Assembly: GCA_934219025.1 (NCBI GenBank)
Contig: CAKQDG010000004.1
Coordinates: 5,096-69,095 of the forward strand
From: an uncultured Prevotella sp.
GTDB lineage: Bacteria; Bacteroidota; Bacteroidia; Bacteroidales; Bacteroidaceae
Direction of reading: 5' to 3'
Length of the DNA: 64,000 nt
A model generated the notes under the pieces. That model had not been told where the DNA came from and did no database searches. It saw only the letters and a list, made by a program, of their open reading frames with translations. Shown one piece after another: positions 54,697 through 62,549 of the stretch; the first letter of the stretch is position 1, and each line of letters starts with the position of its first letter. The translations under genes were made by a program, and so were the position numbers.

Positions 54697-55337
54697 TGAG
54701 AAAACTGTTACTCTCCATAACCGCAACATCATTTCTGCTCCTGTCGTGCACGGAGCAGAAAGAACACACCGCACCTGCCATCAATCCGCGCGACTCCGTG
54801 GCGATGATGACCTCGTATGGCGTGAACACGATGATTTCCGACTCTGGCGTGATGAAATACCGCATCGTGGCAGAGAGATGGGAAGTAAACCAGGCACGCA
54901 ACCCCTCGCGCTGGATTTTCGACCGTGGCATCTTCCTCGAGCAGTTCGACGAGAAATTCCATGTAGAGGCTTATATCCAGAGCGACACCGCATATTTCTT
55001 CGACCAGAAAAAACTGTGGGAACTGAGGGGTAGGGTTAGAGTGAGAACTATCGACGGACTGCGTTTCCAAAGCGAGGAACTGTTCTGGGACCAGAATTCC
55101 CACGAACTCTACAGCAACAAATTCTCACGTCTCGTCACCCCCGACCGCGAACTCCAGGGTGCCTACTTCCGCAGCGATGAGCGGATGCAGCATTATACTG
55201 TCAGCAACACCTGTGGCTCCTTCGTCAAAGGCGACATGATGAATAGCGACGCCGACACCTTGTCTTCGGCTCCCGACACAACAAAGCAAAAACTCAGAAT
55301 GCCTCCTGTGCCGAAGGCTAAAGGAATTAGGAATTAG
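54696..55337 (+). CDS. lptC: LPS export protein LptC
   Basis: 213 residues, a lipoprotein (signal ending LLLSCTEQ, Cys17). The LptC/OstA-like beta-jellyroll region (about 40-185) has DSGVMKYRIVAERWEV, WIFDRGIFLEQFD, AYFFDQKKLWELRGRVRV and FRSDERMQHYTV. It transfers lipopolysaccharide from the LptBFG extractor to LptA. The ATG overlaps the stop of the barrel gene (TAATG). In proteobacteria LptC is anchored by a transmembrane helix; here by a lipid. The 3' end carries three GGAATTA repeats. Confidence 0.85.
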   Translation: MRKLLLSITATSFLLLSCTEQKEHTAPAINPRDSVAMMTSYGVNTMISDSGVMKYRIVAERWEVNQARNPSRWIFDRGIFLEQFDEKFHVEAYIQSDTAYFFDQKKLWELRGRVRVRTIDGLRFQSEELFWDQNSHELYSNKFSRLVTPDRELQGAYFRSDERMQHYTVSNTCGSFVKGDMMNSDADTLSSAPDTTKQKLRMPPVPKAKGIRN

Positions 55338-55343
55338 GAATTA
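55323..55343 (+). repeat. Three tandem copies of GGAATTA at the lptC stop codon
   Basis: GGAATTA x3 spans the last codons and stop of lptC (TAG at 55335-55337) and continues into the gap. A change of copy number would alter the last residues of LptC. Confidence 0.8.
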
Positions 55344-55344
55344 T

Positions 55345-55409
55345 CAGTCTGAGTAGTCCGAGCCGTCCGAGTAGTCCTATCAGTCCGAGCCGTCCGAGCC
55401 GCCCCCCCC
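55345..55409 (+). repeat. Six 9-bp GC-rich units ending in a C8 tract
   Basis: Units of form nnGTCCGAG: caGTCTGAG, taGTCCGAG, ccGTCCGAG, taGTCCTAT, caGTCCGAG, ccGTCCGAG (55345-55398), then CCG and eight C (55402-55409). The C run ends 19 bases before the ATG of the CorC-like gene. The same unit family forms the larger array at 62002-62179. Confidence 0.85.
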
Positions 55410-55428
55410 AATAATAAGAAAAAAAGAT

Positions 55429-56694
55429 ATGACCCAGATAGACATTCCCCTTGTCGTGGGGATAATAATAACGTTGATGCTCTCGGCATTCTTCTCTGGA
55501 ATGGAGATTGCCTTTGTTTCAAGCAACAGGATGCTTGCAGAAATGGACAAAGAGTCTTCCGGACTCAACCGAAAACTGCAGTCCTTTTTCTATCACCACC
55601 CCAACGACTTCGTAAGTACTATGCTCGTTGGAAACAATATCGTGCTCGTTATCTACGGCATCTTGATAGCTCAGTTTTTCGACACCACGATTTTCAATGG
55701 CTTCGATGCCGCATTCACCGTGCCTGCCGATACTGTTCTGTCCACGATAATAGTGCTTTTCACAGGCGAGTTCCTTCCAAAAACTCTTTTCAAAAACAAT
55801 CCCAACAGACTTTATGCCCTTTTCGTCATACCGGCATACATCTTCTATATTATTCTTTGGCCCGTGTCTCGCTTCTCCACATTCATGTCGAGAGCGTTCC
55901 TTCGGATGGTGGGGGCAAAGGTAGACAACGTAAGCCCCGGCGACGAATTCTCAAAGGTGGATCTCGATTATCTTGTTCAGACAAGTATCGACAACGCCTC
56001 CGAAAACTCTCATATCGACGACGAGGTGAGGATTTTTCAGAATGCACTCGACTTCAGCGACACCAAGGTGCGCGACTGCATGGTGCCACGCACCGAGATA
56101 TGCGCCGTGGAGGAGAACTGCTCGCTCGACGAACTAAAGAATATGTTTGTAGAGAGCGGAAAGTCAAAGATACTTGTATACAAGGAGGATATCGACCATA
56201 TCGTGGGCTATATCCACTCGCTCGAACTCTTCCGCAACCCCGGCGACTGGCATAGCCATATCCGCACCATGCCTTTTGTGCCCGAAACTATGTCGGCCCG
56301 CAAACTTATGCAGATGCTCATGCAACAGAAAAAGAGCCTCGGCGTTGTGGTAGACGAGTTTGGAGGCACCAGCGGCATCATTGCCCTCGAAGATATCGTG
56401 GAGGAGATTTTCGGCGATATAGAAGACGAACACGACAATTCAAACTATACCGCGGTGAAGTCGCCCGACGGCACCTATCTGCTTTCTGCACGTCTTGAGA
56501 TTGACAAGGTGAATTCTCTTTTCGGTCTGGATTTACCTGAGAGCGAGGACTATATGACCGTTGGCGGACTTATCCTCCATGAATACGAAAACTTCCCTAA
56601 ACTCAACGAAGTGGTCAAGATAGGGAAGTTTGAATTCAAGATTGTAAAGAACACTCTTACGAAGATTGAACTCGTAAGACTGAAAGTGGTCTAA
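55429..56694 (+). CDS. CorC/HlyC-family membrane protein (CNNM-CBS-CorC_HlyC)
   Basis: 421 residues. A DUF21/CNNM membrane domain (about 1-185, with FFSGMEIAFVSSNR and TGEFLPKTLFKNN) is followed by two CBS domains (about 205-330; DCMVPRTEICAVEE and VDEFGGTSGIIALEDIVEEIFG) and a C-terminal CorC_HlyC transport-associated domain (about 345-420). Members export Mg2+/Co2+ or are involved in membrane ion balance; the ligand is not certain. It is 91 bases after lptC, separated from it by the 9-bp repeat array and the C8 tract. Confidence 0.88.
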   Translation: MTQIDIPLVVGIIITLMLSAFFSGMEIAFVSSNRMLAEMDKESSGLNRKLQSFFYHHPNDFVSTMLVGNNIVLVIYGILIAQFFDTTIFNGFDAAFTVPADTVLSTIIVLFTGEFLPKTLFKNNPNRLYALFVIPAYIFYIILWPVSRFSTFMSRAFLRMVGAKVDNVSPGDEFSKVDLDYLVQTSIDNASENSHIDDEVRIFQNALDFSDTKVRDCMVPRTEICAVEENCSLDELKNMFVESGKSKILVYKEDIDHIVGYIHSLELFRNPGDWHSHIRTMPFVPETMSARKLMQMLMQQKKSLGVVVDEFGGTSGIIALEDIVEEIFGDIEDEHDNSNYTAVKSPDGTYLLSARLEIDKVNSLFGLDLPESEDYMTVGGLILHEYENFPKLNEVVKIGKFEFKIVKNTLTKIELVRLKVV

Positions 56695-59024
56695 TCAAAA
56701 TTTTCCGCCGCTTTCCTTCCGTCGCCCATGGCAAGGATAACTGTGGCACCGCCTCTCACGATATCGCCACCGGCGTAAATCCCCTCGAGCGAACTCTTCA
56801 TCGTTTCGTCCACACAGATGGTGTTCTTGCGCCCCAGCTGCAGTCCGCCCACGGATTTCGGAACGAGTGGGTTTGGCGACACCCCAACGGCAACTATCAC
56901 TTGGTCTACATCCACCGTGAGCGTTTTTCCTTCAACTGGCACCGGTGAGCGCCGTCCCGACTGGTCGGGCTCCCCAAGCTCCATCACCTGCAGCACAGCC
57001 TGTTTCACCCGTCCGTTCTCGTCAGAGATGTATTCTATCGGATTGTGAAGAGTGAGAAACCTTATTCCCTCTTCCTTGGCATGGCGCACCTCCTCAAGTC
57101 GTGCCGGCATCTCAGCCTCCGAACGCCTGTACACCAGCGTTACCTCGGCTCCCAGTCTGCGTGCCGTTCTGCACGAGTCCATCGCCGTGTTTCCTCCGCC
57201 CACAACGAGCACGTGCTTGCCAAAGTTCATCGGCGTGTCGTAGTCCTTGTCGGCAGCATTCATCAGGTTCACACGTGTCAGGTATTCGTTAGACGACATG
57301 ATGTTCAGCGCATTCTCGCCCGGTATGTTCATAAAGTTTGGCAGTCCCGCACCGCTTCCCACGAAGAAAGCCTTGAAGCCCTCCTTCTTCAGTTCTTCTA
57401 TGCTTACCGTCTTTCCTATTATGCAGTCGGTAACGAATCTCACCCCCGCCTTCTTCAGATTTTCTATCTCGGCATCCACGATGCTGTTGGGCAGACGAAA
57501 TTCCGGAATACCGTATTTCAGTACTCCGCCAATTTCGTGGAGAGCCTCAAACACATGCACCTCGTAGCCCTTGCGTGCCATCTCTCCGGCAAAGCTCAGT
57601 CCCGACGGACCGCTTCCCACCACGGCAACCTTCGTGCCGTTAGACTTGACAGCAACGCCTGTAGCACCACCGTGTTCCCTTTCGTAGTCGGCGGCAAAGC
57701 GCTCCAGATATCCTATCGCCACGGCCTTTCCGCCGGTCTTCAGGTGCACGCAGCGACTTTCGCATTGCTTCTCCTGCGGACAAACGCGTCCGCATACGGC
57801 AGGCAGCGAAGAAGTGTTTTTCAGCACCCGTGCCGCTCCGATGATGTTGCCTCTCTCGATGTTTTTTACAAACGACGGAATGTTTATCCCCACCGGGCAA
57901 CCCTCCATACAAGCCGGTTTAGCGCAGTCCAGGCAGCGTTTCGCCTCCGTCATAGCCATATCCAGGGATATGCCCCTGTTCACCTCCTTCTTGCGGTGGG
58001 CAATGCGGTAGTCTGCCGGCAGCTCCGGCATAACCACACGTTCTGTCTGCATGCGTTCCTTGGGTTTCATAGCCGTGCGCAGAGCCTTGCGCCATTCGGC
58101 GTTGCGGTCGGTGAGCTGCGCTATTGTCTCTGTTGTGTCCTCGGCAGAGGCCGTAGCCTTGGCATTGTCATTTTCCTCTTCTTTGTCGCTGGCGATACTG
58201 CACAGATGCTCCTCGAAATGTTCCATCTCCTCGCGTTCGGCATCTTTGAAGGTGCCCATGCGCTTGAGCATCTCGTCCCAGTCCACGAGAGCACCGTCGA
58301 ACTCCGGTCCGTCGATACACACGAATTTTGTCTTTCCTCCGATAGAGAGTCGGCATGCACCACACATTCCCGTGCCGTCCACCATGATAGTGTTCAGCGA
58401 CACATCAGTAGGTATGTTGTATTGAGCTGTGAGCTTGCAGCAGAATTTCATCATTATCGGCGGTCCGATGGCAAACACCTTGTCGATATGCTCCTGTTTG
58501 ATGAATTTCTCCATACCCACGGTAACAACGCCCTTTTCTCCCTTCGACCCGTCGTCGGTCATGATTATCAGTTCGTCGCTGCTCTCTCTCACTTCGTCTT
58601 CAAGGATTACAAGTTCGCTGTTCCTTCCGGCGATGACCGAGAGCACCCTGTTTCCGGCAGCCTTCAGCGCCCTAATTATCGGCAGCATCGGGGCTGTGCC
58701 CACGCCGCCTCCGGCACACAACACAGTGCCGTATTTCTCGATGTGGGTGGGCGATCCGAGCGGTCCCACCACGTCTTCCACTGTGTCTCCTGCATTAAGC
58801 CGGCACAGTTTCGCGGACGACAGGCCCACCTCCTGAACCACGAGAGTTATGGTGCCCTTTTTCGTGTCGGCATCAGCAATGGTCAGCGGCATGCGTTCGC
58901 CGTGCTTGTCCACCCTGAGTATCACGAAGTTTCCCGCCTTTCGGCTTTTGGCTATCAGCGGTGCCTCTATTTTGAAGAGAAACACTTTCTCCGAGAATTG
59001 TCTTTTTTCCGTTATTCTGTACAT
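56691..59024 (-). CDS. Fused Nfn/SudAB-type flavoprotein (FNR-like electron-transfer domain plus GltD-like domain)
   Basis: 777 residues. The N-terminal half (about 1-280) is a dihydroorotate-dehydrogenase-electron-transfer/NfnA-like FAD-NAD domain with VLCAGGGVGTAPMLPI and a [2Fe-2S]-type cysteine set (DGTGMCGACRL, FVCIDGPEFDG). The C-terminal half (about 310-777) is GltD/NfnB-like, with Fe-S cysteines CLDCAKPACMEGCPVGINIP and CGRVCPQEKQCESRC and two dinucleotide sites VVGSGPSGLSFA and VVGGGNTAMDSCRTA. Split homologues catalyse NADPH:NAD/ferredoxin transhydrogenation or sulfide/polysulfide reactions. Fusion of the two subunits is a Bacteroidota form. The ATG at 59024 starts the family sequence MYRITEKRQF. 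Stop overlaps that of the convergent CorC gene by 4 bases. Confidence 0.88.
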   Translation of the reverse strand: MYRITEKRQFSEKVFLFKIEAPLIAKSRKAGNFVILRVDKHGERMPLTIADADTKKGTITLVVQEVGLSSAKLCRLNAGDTVEDVVGPLGSPTHIEKYGTVLCAGGGVGTAPMLPIIRALKAAGNRVLSVIAGRNSELVILEDEVRESSDELIIMTDDGSKGEKGVVTVGMEKFIKQEHIDKVFAIGPPIMMKFCCKLTAQYNIPTDVSLNTIMVDGTGMCGACRLSIGGKTKFVCIDGPEFDGALVDWDEMLKRMGTFKDAEREEMEHFEEHLCSIASDKEEENDNAKATASAEDTTETIAQLTDRNAEWRKALRTAMKPKERMQTERVVMPELPADYRIAHRKKEVNRGISLDMAMTEAKRCLDCAKPACMEGCPVGINIPSFVKNIERGNIIGAARVLKNTSSLPAVCGRVCPQEKQCESRCVHLKTGGKAVAIGYLERFAADYEREHGGATGVAVKSNGTKVAVVGSGPSGLSFAGEMARKGYEVHVFEALHEIGGVLKYGIPEFRLPNSIVDAEIENLKKAGVRFVTDCIIGKTVSIEELKKEGFKAFFVGSGAGLPNFMNIPGENALNIMSSNEYLTRVNLMNAADKDYDTPMNFGKHVLVVGGGNTAMDSCRTARRLGAEVTLVYRRSEAEMPARLEEVRHAKEEGIRFLTLHNPIEYISDENGRVKQAVLQVMELGEPDQSGRRSPVPVEGKTLTVDVDQVIVAVGVSPNPLVPKSVGGLQLGRKNTICVDETMKSSLEGIYAGGDIVRGGATVILAMGDGRKAAENFD

Positions 59025-59075
59025 AATGCTTTTGTTTGATAGGTTATGTTTTCGGTGTGAACTCCGTTCACTCTG

Positions 59076-59107
59076 CAAATCTAACGATTATTTCCGAAAC
59101 TTCCAAA
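59076..59107 (-). promoter_or_regulatory. Promoter of the Nfn-like gene: TTTG - 20 nt - TAGATTTG (minus strand)
   Basis: CAAA at 59104-59107 and CAAATCTA at 59076-59083 read on the minus strand as TTTG, 20 bases, TAGATTTG. Leader of about 45 bases before the ATG at 59024. Confidence 0.7.
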
Positions 59108-59186
59108 TTTTGGGCCGCGCTGTTTTTTTTTGTTTCTCTTATATATTATCGGAAGTTGATATTTTTAGACGAAAACAATAAAAACT

Positions 59187-59316
59187 CCCTCTCCAAGTAA
59201 AACCCTCGTTCCTCGGGTTAGCCGGAGGATTGCCGTATTTCCTTCCGAGAACAAGTTCTCTGCCGGAAATCCTGCAATCCTCCGCCAATGTCTTCGGCAT
59301 TTTTACTTGGAGAGGG
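59187..59316. repeat. 130-bp element with 16-bp perfect terminal inverted repeats and three internal hairpins
   Basis: Termini CCCTCTCCAAGTAAAA (59187-59202) and TTTTACTTGGAGAGGG (59301-59316) are perfect inverted repeats. Inside are three stems: AACCC/GGGTT (59201-59219); CGGAGGATTGC/GCAATCCTCCG (59223-59233, 59274-59284), itself holding ATTTCC/GGAAAT and GAGAA/TTCTC; and AATG/CATT (59287-59301). The whole can fold as a cloverleaf-like four-way junction. It could be a MITE-like mobile repeat or a structured RNA; no transposase, no tRNA features, and no clear target-site duplication next to the ends. Confidence 0.75.
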
Positions 59317-59470
59317 CGATAAACATAAAAAACAAAGTAAATCATTTACAACACAGTAAAAATAGAGTATTTACAAATATTTTTTATTATGCAACATACA
59401 GGTGTGCTGTATTTTTCAAGACACTATTTTATTTGTTTGTTACACACTTCTTTCAGAAGAACAAAATAAC

Positions 59471-59506
59471 AGCCGGACTTCGGGAGCGTGTCCCTCAATC
59501 CGGCTG
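59471..59506 (-). terminator. Terminator of maeB (minus strand)
   Basis: CAGCCGGA (59471-59478) pairs with TCCGGCTG (59499-59506), with inner GGGA/TCCC pairing. On the minus strand it is followed by TTATTTTG. Confidence 0.75.
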
Positions 59507-59539
59507 CTGCATAATCTTTATAGTACTCGTAATTATTTC

Positions 59540-61828
59540 TTATTTGCTTTCCTTTATTTTCTGCACGTAGGCATCGATCACGGCAACGGCAGTAACATTC
59601 ACGATGTCGCGCACGCTGCTCTCGAAGTCGGTGAAGTGTATAGGCTTGTTCAGTCCCATCTGGATCGGGCCGATTATCTCGGCATCCTTGTCCAGACACT
59701 TCAGCAGTTTGTAGGCATTGTTTGCACTCGACAGGTTAGGGAACACGAGAGTGTTCACGTCCTTGCCCTTGAGACGCGAGAACGGATATTTGCTGTCGCG
59801 CAGTTCGCGGTCGAGGGCGAAGTTCACCTGCATCTCGCCGTCGATAGCCAGTTCCGGATAGAGTTTCTGCATCTCGTCCACCGTTTCGTGCACGGTGAGC
59901 GGCGATCCGCAGTCGTCGGTACCGAAGTTGGAGTAGCTTATCATTGCCATCTTAGGCTCCTCGTTAAAGAAGCGCACGGTCTTGGCGCTCAGTTTAGCCA
60001 CGTCGAGTAGTGTCTGCTTGTCGGGATGACGGTTTATCAGCGTGTCGGCGATGTAATACACTCCCTTGCTGGTGTTCAGGATGTGCATTGTTCCGAAGTG
60101 GCTGAATCCGGGCTGAATGCCCACCACCTCTTTTGCCACCTTTATGGTGTTGCTGTATTTTGTGTACAGACCGGTGATGAAGGCGTCGGCGTCGCCAGTC
60201 TCCACCATCATCATTCCGAAGTAGTTGCGCTCAAACATCTTGTCGTTAGCTTCCTCAAAGGTGTATCCCTTGCGCTGGCGCTTCTCCGAGAGAATCTTGG
60301 CGTAGCGTTCGCGGCGGTCGCTTTCGCGGTCGTGGCGCAGGTTTATAATCTCTATTCCGTCGAGGCTCAGGTCGAGCTCCTTTGCGAGTTTCTCTATTCT
60401 CTCGTCGTTGCCCAAAAGTATAGGCTGGCAGATGCCCTCAGCCTTTGCCTGTACTGCAGCCTTGAGCATCGACGGGTGCAGACCCTCGGCGAAGACTACG
60501 CGCTGCGGGTGTTTGCGGGCTGTGTCGTAGAGTTTCTGGGTGAGTTTCGTTTCCTGTCCGAGCATCTCGCGCAGACGGTTCTTGTATGCTGCCCAGTCGG
60601 TTATCGTGGTGCGTGCCACTCCGCTCTCTATTGCTGCCTTTGCCACAGCTGCCGACACCTCTGTGATAAGGCGTGGGTCTACAGGTTTCGGTATGAAATA
60701 CAGTGGTCCGAAGGTGAGGTTGTTCACGTGGTACACATCGTTCACCACATCCGGCACGGGCTGTTTTGCGAGGTCGGCGATGGCGTTCACGGCAGCGAGC
60801 TTCATCTCCTCGTTGATTGCCGAAGCGTGCACGTCGAGTGCTCCGCGGAAGATATACGGGAATCCGATAACGTTGTTTATCTGGTTAGGGTAGTCGCTTC
60901 GTCCGGTGCTCATCAGCACGTCAGGGCGACTTGCCATGGCGTCTTCGTATGAAATCTCAGGCACGGGGTTTGCCAGGGCGAACACCACAGGCTGGTCTGC
61001 CATGGAGCGGATCATGTCTTGCGTGAGCACGTTGCCCTTTGACAGACCCACAAACACGTCGGCGCCCTTGATTGCCTCCTCCAGATTGTGCACGTCGCGT
61101 CGGTCGGTGGCAAAGAGTTTCTTCTGTTCCGTCAGGTTCTCGCGGTCGCTGGTGATGACGCCCTTGGAGTCGAGCATCACGATGTTCTCCTTGCGTGCGC
61201 CGAGTGCCACATACATTTTTGTGCATGATATGGCAGCTGCTCCGGCACCGTTCACCACGATTTTCACCTTCGAGATGTCTTTTCCGTTCACCTCGAGAGC
61301 ATTTTTCAGTCCGGCAGCCGAGATGATTGCCGTGCCGTGCTGGTCGTCGTGCATCACGGGGATGTCGAGAGTCTTTTTCAGTCGTTCCTCGATATAGAAG
61401 CATTGCGGTGCCTTGATGTCTTCAAGGTTTATTCCTCCGAATGTAGGTGCGATGCGCTCCACTGTCTCGCAGAATTTCTCTGGGTCTTTTTCAGCGATTT
61501 CGATGTCGAACACGTCGATGCCGCCATAAATCTTGAAGAGCAGTCCCTTGCCCTCCATCACAGGTTTTCCGCTCATTGCGCCGATGTCTCCCAGTCCGAG
61601 CACGGCGGTGCCGTTGCTTATCACGGCAACAAGGTTTCCCTTATCGGTGTATTTATATGCATCGTCGGGATGTTCCTGTATTTCCAGACACGGGAAAGCC
61701 ACTCCCGGCGAGTAGGCAAGGCTCAGGTCAGTCTGTGTGCTGTAAGCCTTTGTAGGCTTCACTTCGATTTTTCCGGGGCGTGTGCCCTCGTGGTAGGCCA
61801 GTGCGGCTTCTTTTGTTATTTTCACCAT
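59540..61828 (-). CDS. maeB: NADP-dependent malic enzyme with phosphotransacetylase-like C-terminal domain
   Basis: 762 residues, the MaeB length. The malic domain (about 15-170; [15 protein letters not shown] and [16 protein letters not shown]) is followed by the NAD(P)-binding domain (about 165-400; [15 protein letters not shown]) and a phosphotransacetylase-like domain (about 430-760; [14 protein letters not shown] and [13 protein letters not shown]). It decarboxylates malate to pyruvate, making NADPH. In known MaeB enzymes the PTA-like domain regulates through acetyl-CoA and is not itself active. It has its own terminator; promoter about 90 bases upstream. Confidence 0.93.
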   Translation of the reverse strand: MVKITKEAALAYHEGTRPGKIEVKPTKAYSTQTDLSLAYSPGVAFPCLEIQEHPDDAYKYTDKGNLVAVISNGTAVLGLGDIGAMSGKPVMEGKGLLFKIYGGIDVFDIEIAEKDPEKFCETVERIAPTFGGINLEDIKAPQCFYIEERLKKTLDIPVMHDDQHGTAIISAAGLKNALEVNGKDISKVKIVVNGAGAAAISCTKMYVALGARKENIVMLDSKGVITSDRENLTEQKKLFATDRRDVHNLEEAIKGADVFVGLSKGNVLTQDMIRSMADQPVVFALANPVPEISYEDAMASRPDVLMSTGRSDYPNQINNVIGFPYIFRGALDVHASAINEEMKLAAVNAIADLAKQPVPDVVNDVYHVNNLTFGPLYFIPKPVDPRLITEVSAAVAKAAIESGVARTTITDWAAYKNRLREMLGQETKLTQKLYDTARKHPQRVVFAEGLHPSMLKAAVQAKAEGICQPILLGNDERIEKLAKELDLSLDGIEIINLRHDRESDRRERYAKILSEKRQRKGYTFEEANDKMFERNYFGMMMVETGDADAFITGLYTKYSNTIKVAKEVVGIQPGFSHFGTMHILNTSKGVYYIADTLINRHPDKQTLLDVAKLSAKTVRFFNEEPKMAMISYSNFGTDDCGSPLTVHETVDEMQKLYPELAIDGEMQVNFALDRELRDSKYPFSRLKGKDVNTLVFPNLSSANNAYKLLKCLDKDAEIIGPIQMGLNKPIHFTDFESSVRDIVNVTAVAVIDAYVQKIKESK

Positions 61829-61916
61829 AACGTTTTCCTTATTATATATAGATTAAGTTGTTTGTTTTTCTTTATATGCAAGTTTATATTTTATTGTTTT
61901 TGCAATATTTCTTTTG

Positions 61917-61924
61917 CAAAAGTA
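61917..61924 (-). promoter_or_regulatory. Putative -7 box of maeB (TACTTTTG, minus strand)
   Basis: CAAAAGTA reads TACTTTTG on the minus strand, 88 bases before the ATG. The -33 position is A/G-rich on the plus strand without a CAAA. Confidence 0.5.
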
Positions 61925-62001
61925 ATAAAAAAAGGTGATAGAAAAAGGAAATATCACAAAACTTTCACTATTTGTTATGATTTTATAGTTTTTGGTGGGA
62001 C

Positions 62002-62179
62002 AACTCGGACGGCTCGGACGGCTCGGAGAACTCGGACAACTCGGACGGCTCGGACGGCTCGGAGAACTCGGACGGCTCGGAGAAGTCGGACGGCTCGGAG
62101 TTGTCTGAGAAGTCTGAGAATTCCGAGCCGTCCGAGAATAATTCCGAGCCGTCCGAGAATAATTCCGAGCCGTCCGAGA
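62002..62179. repeat. Array of 9-bp GC-rich units with inverted halves
   Basis: Fifteen contiguous 9-bp units (62002-62136): thirteen of the CTCGGAC/CTCGGAG/GTCTGAG family separated by GG, AA or TT, turning into TTCCGAG-CC-GTCCGAG. Two further 21-bp blocks AATAA-TTCCGAG-CC-GTCCGAG follow to 62179. The left part is the reverse complement of the right part, so the array can fold into long hairpins. It lies directly after the DUF4248 stop codon. Confidence 0.9.
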
Positions 62180-62185
62180 TAACAT

Positions 62186-62407
62186 TCACGGCTCCCCCAG
62201 ATACGCCACGATGAGCTTCACCTGGTTAGGATAAAAGGTGCGCTGAAGGGGGTTGTATCCGCAGGCGTGGAGTTTTCGCTTCAGTTCCTTGTTGCGGTTT
62301 ATCCATCTTATCATGGTTCTGCGTGCAGAGTCAGTCGAGTTGGCGTTGGGGAGATAGAGAGCTGCCAGTTCGCTCTTGCCATAGGCCTTAATTTTGAAAC
62401 TGTTCAT
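62186..62407 (-). CDS. DUF4248 small protein
   Basis: 73 residues, basic, predicted helical, possibly with a helix-turn-helix-like fold. The sequence FKIKAYGKSELAALYLPN and the closing YNPLQRTFYPNQVKLIVAYL match the Bacteroidota DUF4248 family. These genes recur in variable cassettes beside a DUF3987/VirE-type protein, often with an HU-like DNA-binding protein and an amidase; the latter two are not seen here. Its function is unknown. It ends directly at the 9-bp repeat array. Confidence 0.75.
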   Translation of the reverse strand: MNSFKIKAYGKSELAALYLPNANSTDSARRTMIRWINRNKELKRKLHACGYNPLQRTFYPNQVKLIVAYLGEP

Positions 62408-62549
62408 TGTCGTTACGTTTTTTTTAGGGTTAAAAATATATTGTAGTTATTGTTTAGTTGTATAACTGTTATTGGCAATATAGCAGCGGCTTACGGCATT
62501 AAAGCTTTACTTCGTGTCCATAAACCGCTGCATCGCGCTTTTCATGGGA

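Larger units (their letters stand above)
59025..59539. other. Intergenic region between the Nfn-like gene and malic enzyme gene
   Basis: 515 bases without a convincing gene. From right to left it holds the maeB terminator (59471-59506), an AT-rich stretch, the 130-bp inverted-repeat element (59187-59316), and the promoter of the Nfn-like gene (59076-59107). Confidence 0.85.
61829..62185. other. Intergenic region between maeB and the DUF4248 gene
   Basis: 357 bases. The left part holds an AT-rich maeB promoter region; the right half (62002-62179) is filled by the 9-bp repeat array. Reading frames across the array are open only because the unit has no stops; I do not consider them genes. Confidence 0.8.

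Noticed and set aside
57045-59039. 664-codon open frame on the plus strand
   Set aside because: Opposite the Nfn-like gene, whose motifs are complete; the product is His/Arg/Ser-rich without domains.
59187-59316. tRNA or tmRNA from the cloverleaf fold
   Set aside because: No 7-bp acceptor with discriminator/CCA, no T-loop GTTCGA pattern, and the outer stem is 16 bp.
62002-62179. CRISPR array
   Set aside because: Unit is 9 bp without unique spacers of about 30 bases, and no cas genes are present.
61853-62189. Open reading frames across the 9-bp array (S/R/P-rich, and S/D/E-rich in another frame), one starting directly at the DUF4248 stop
   Set aside because: The 9-bp unit has no stop in several frames, so open frames are automatic. 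Composition is only the repeat, the tails differ, and no start signal or conserved domain is visible.
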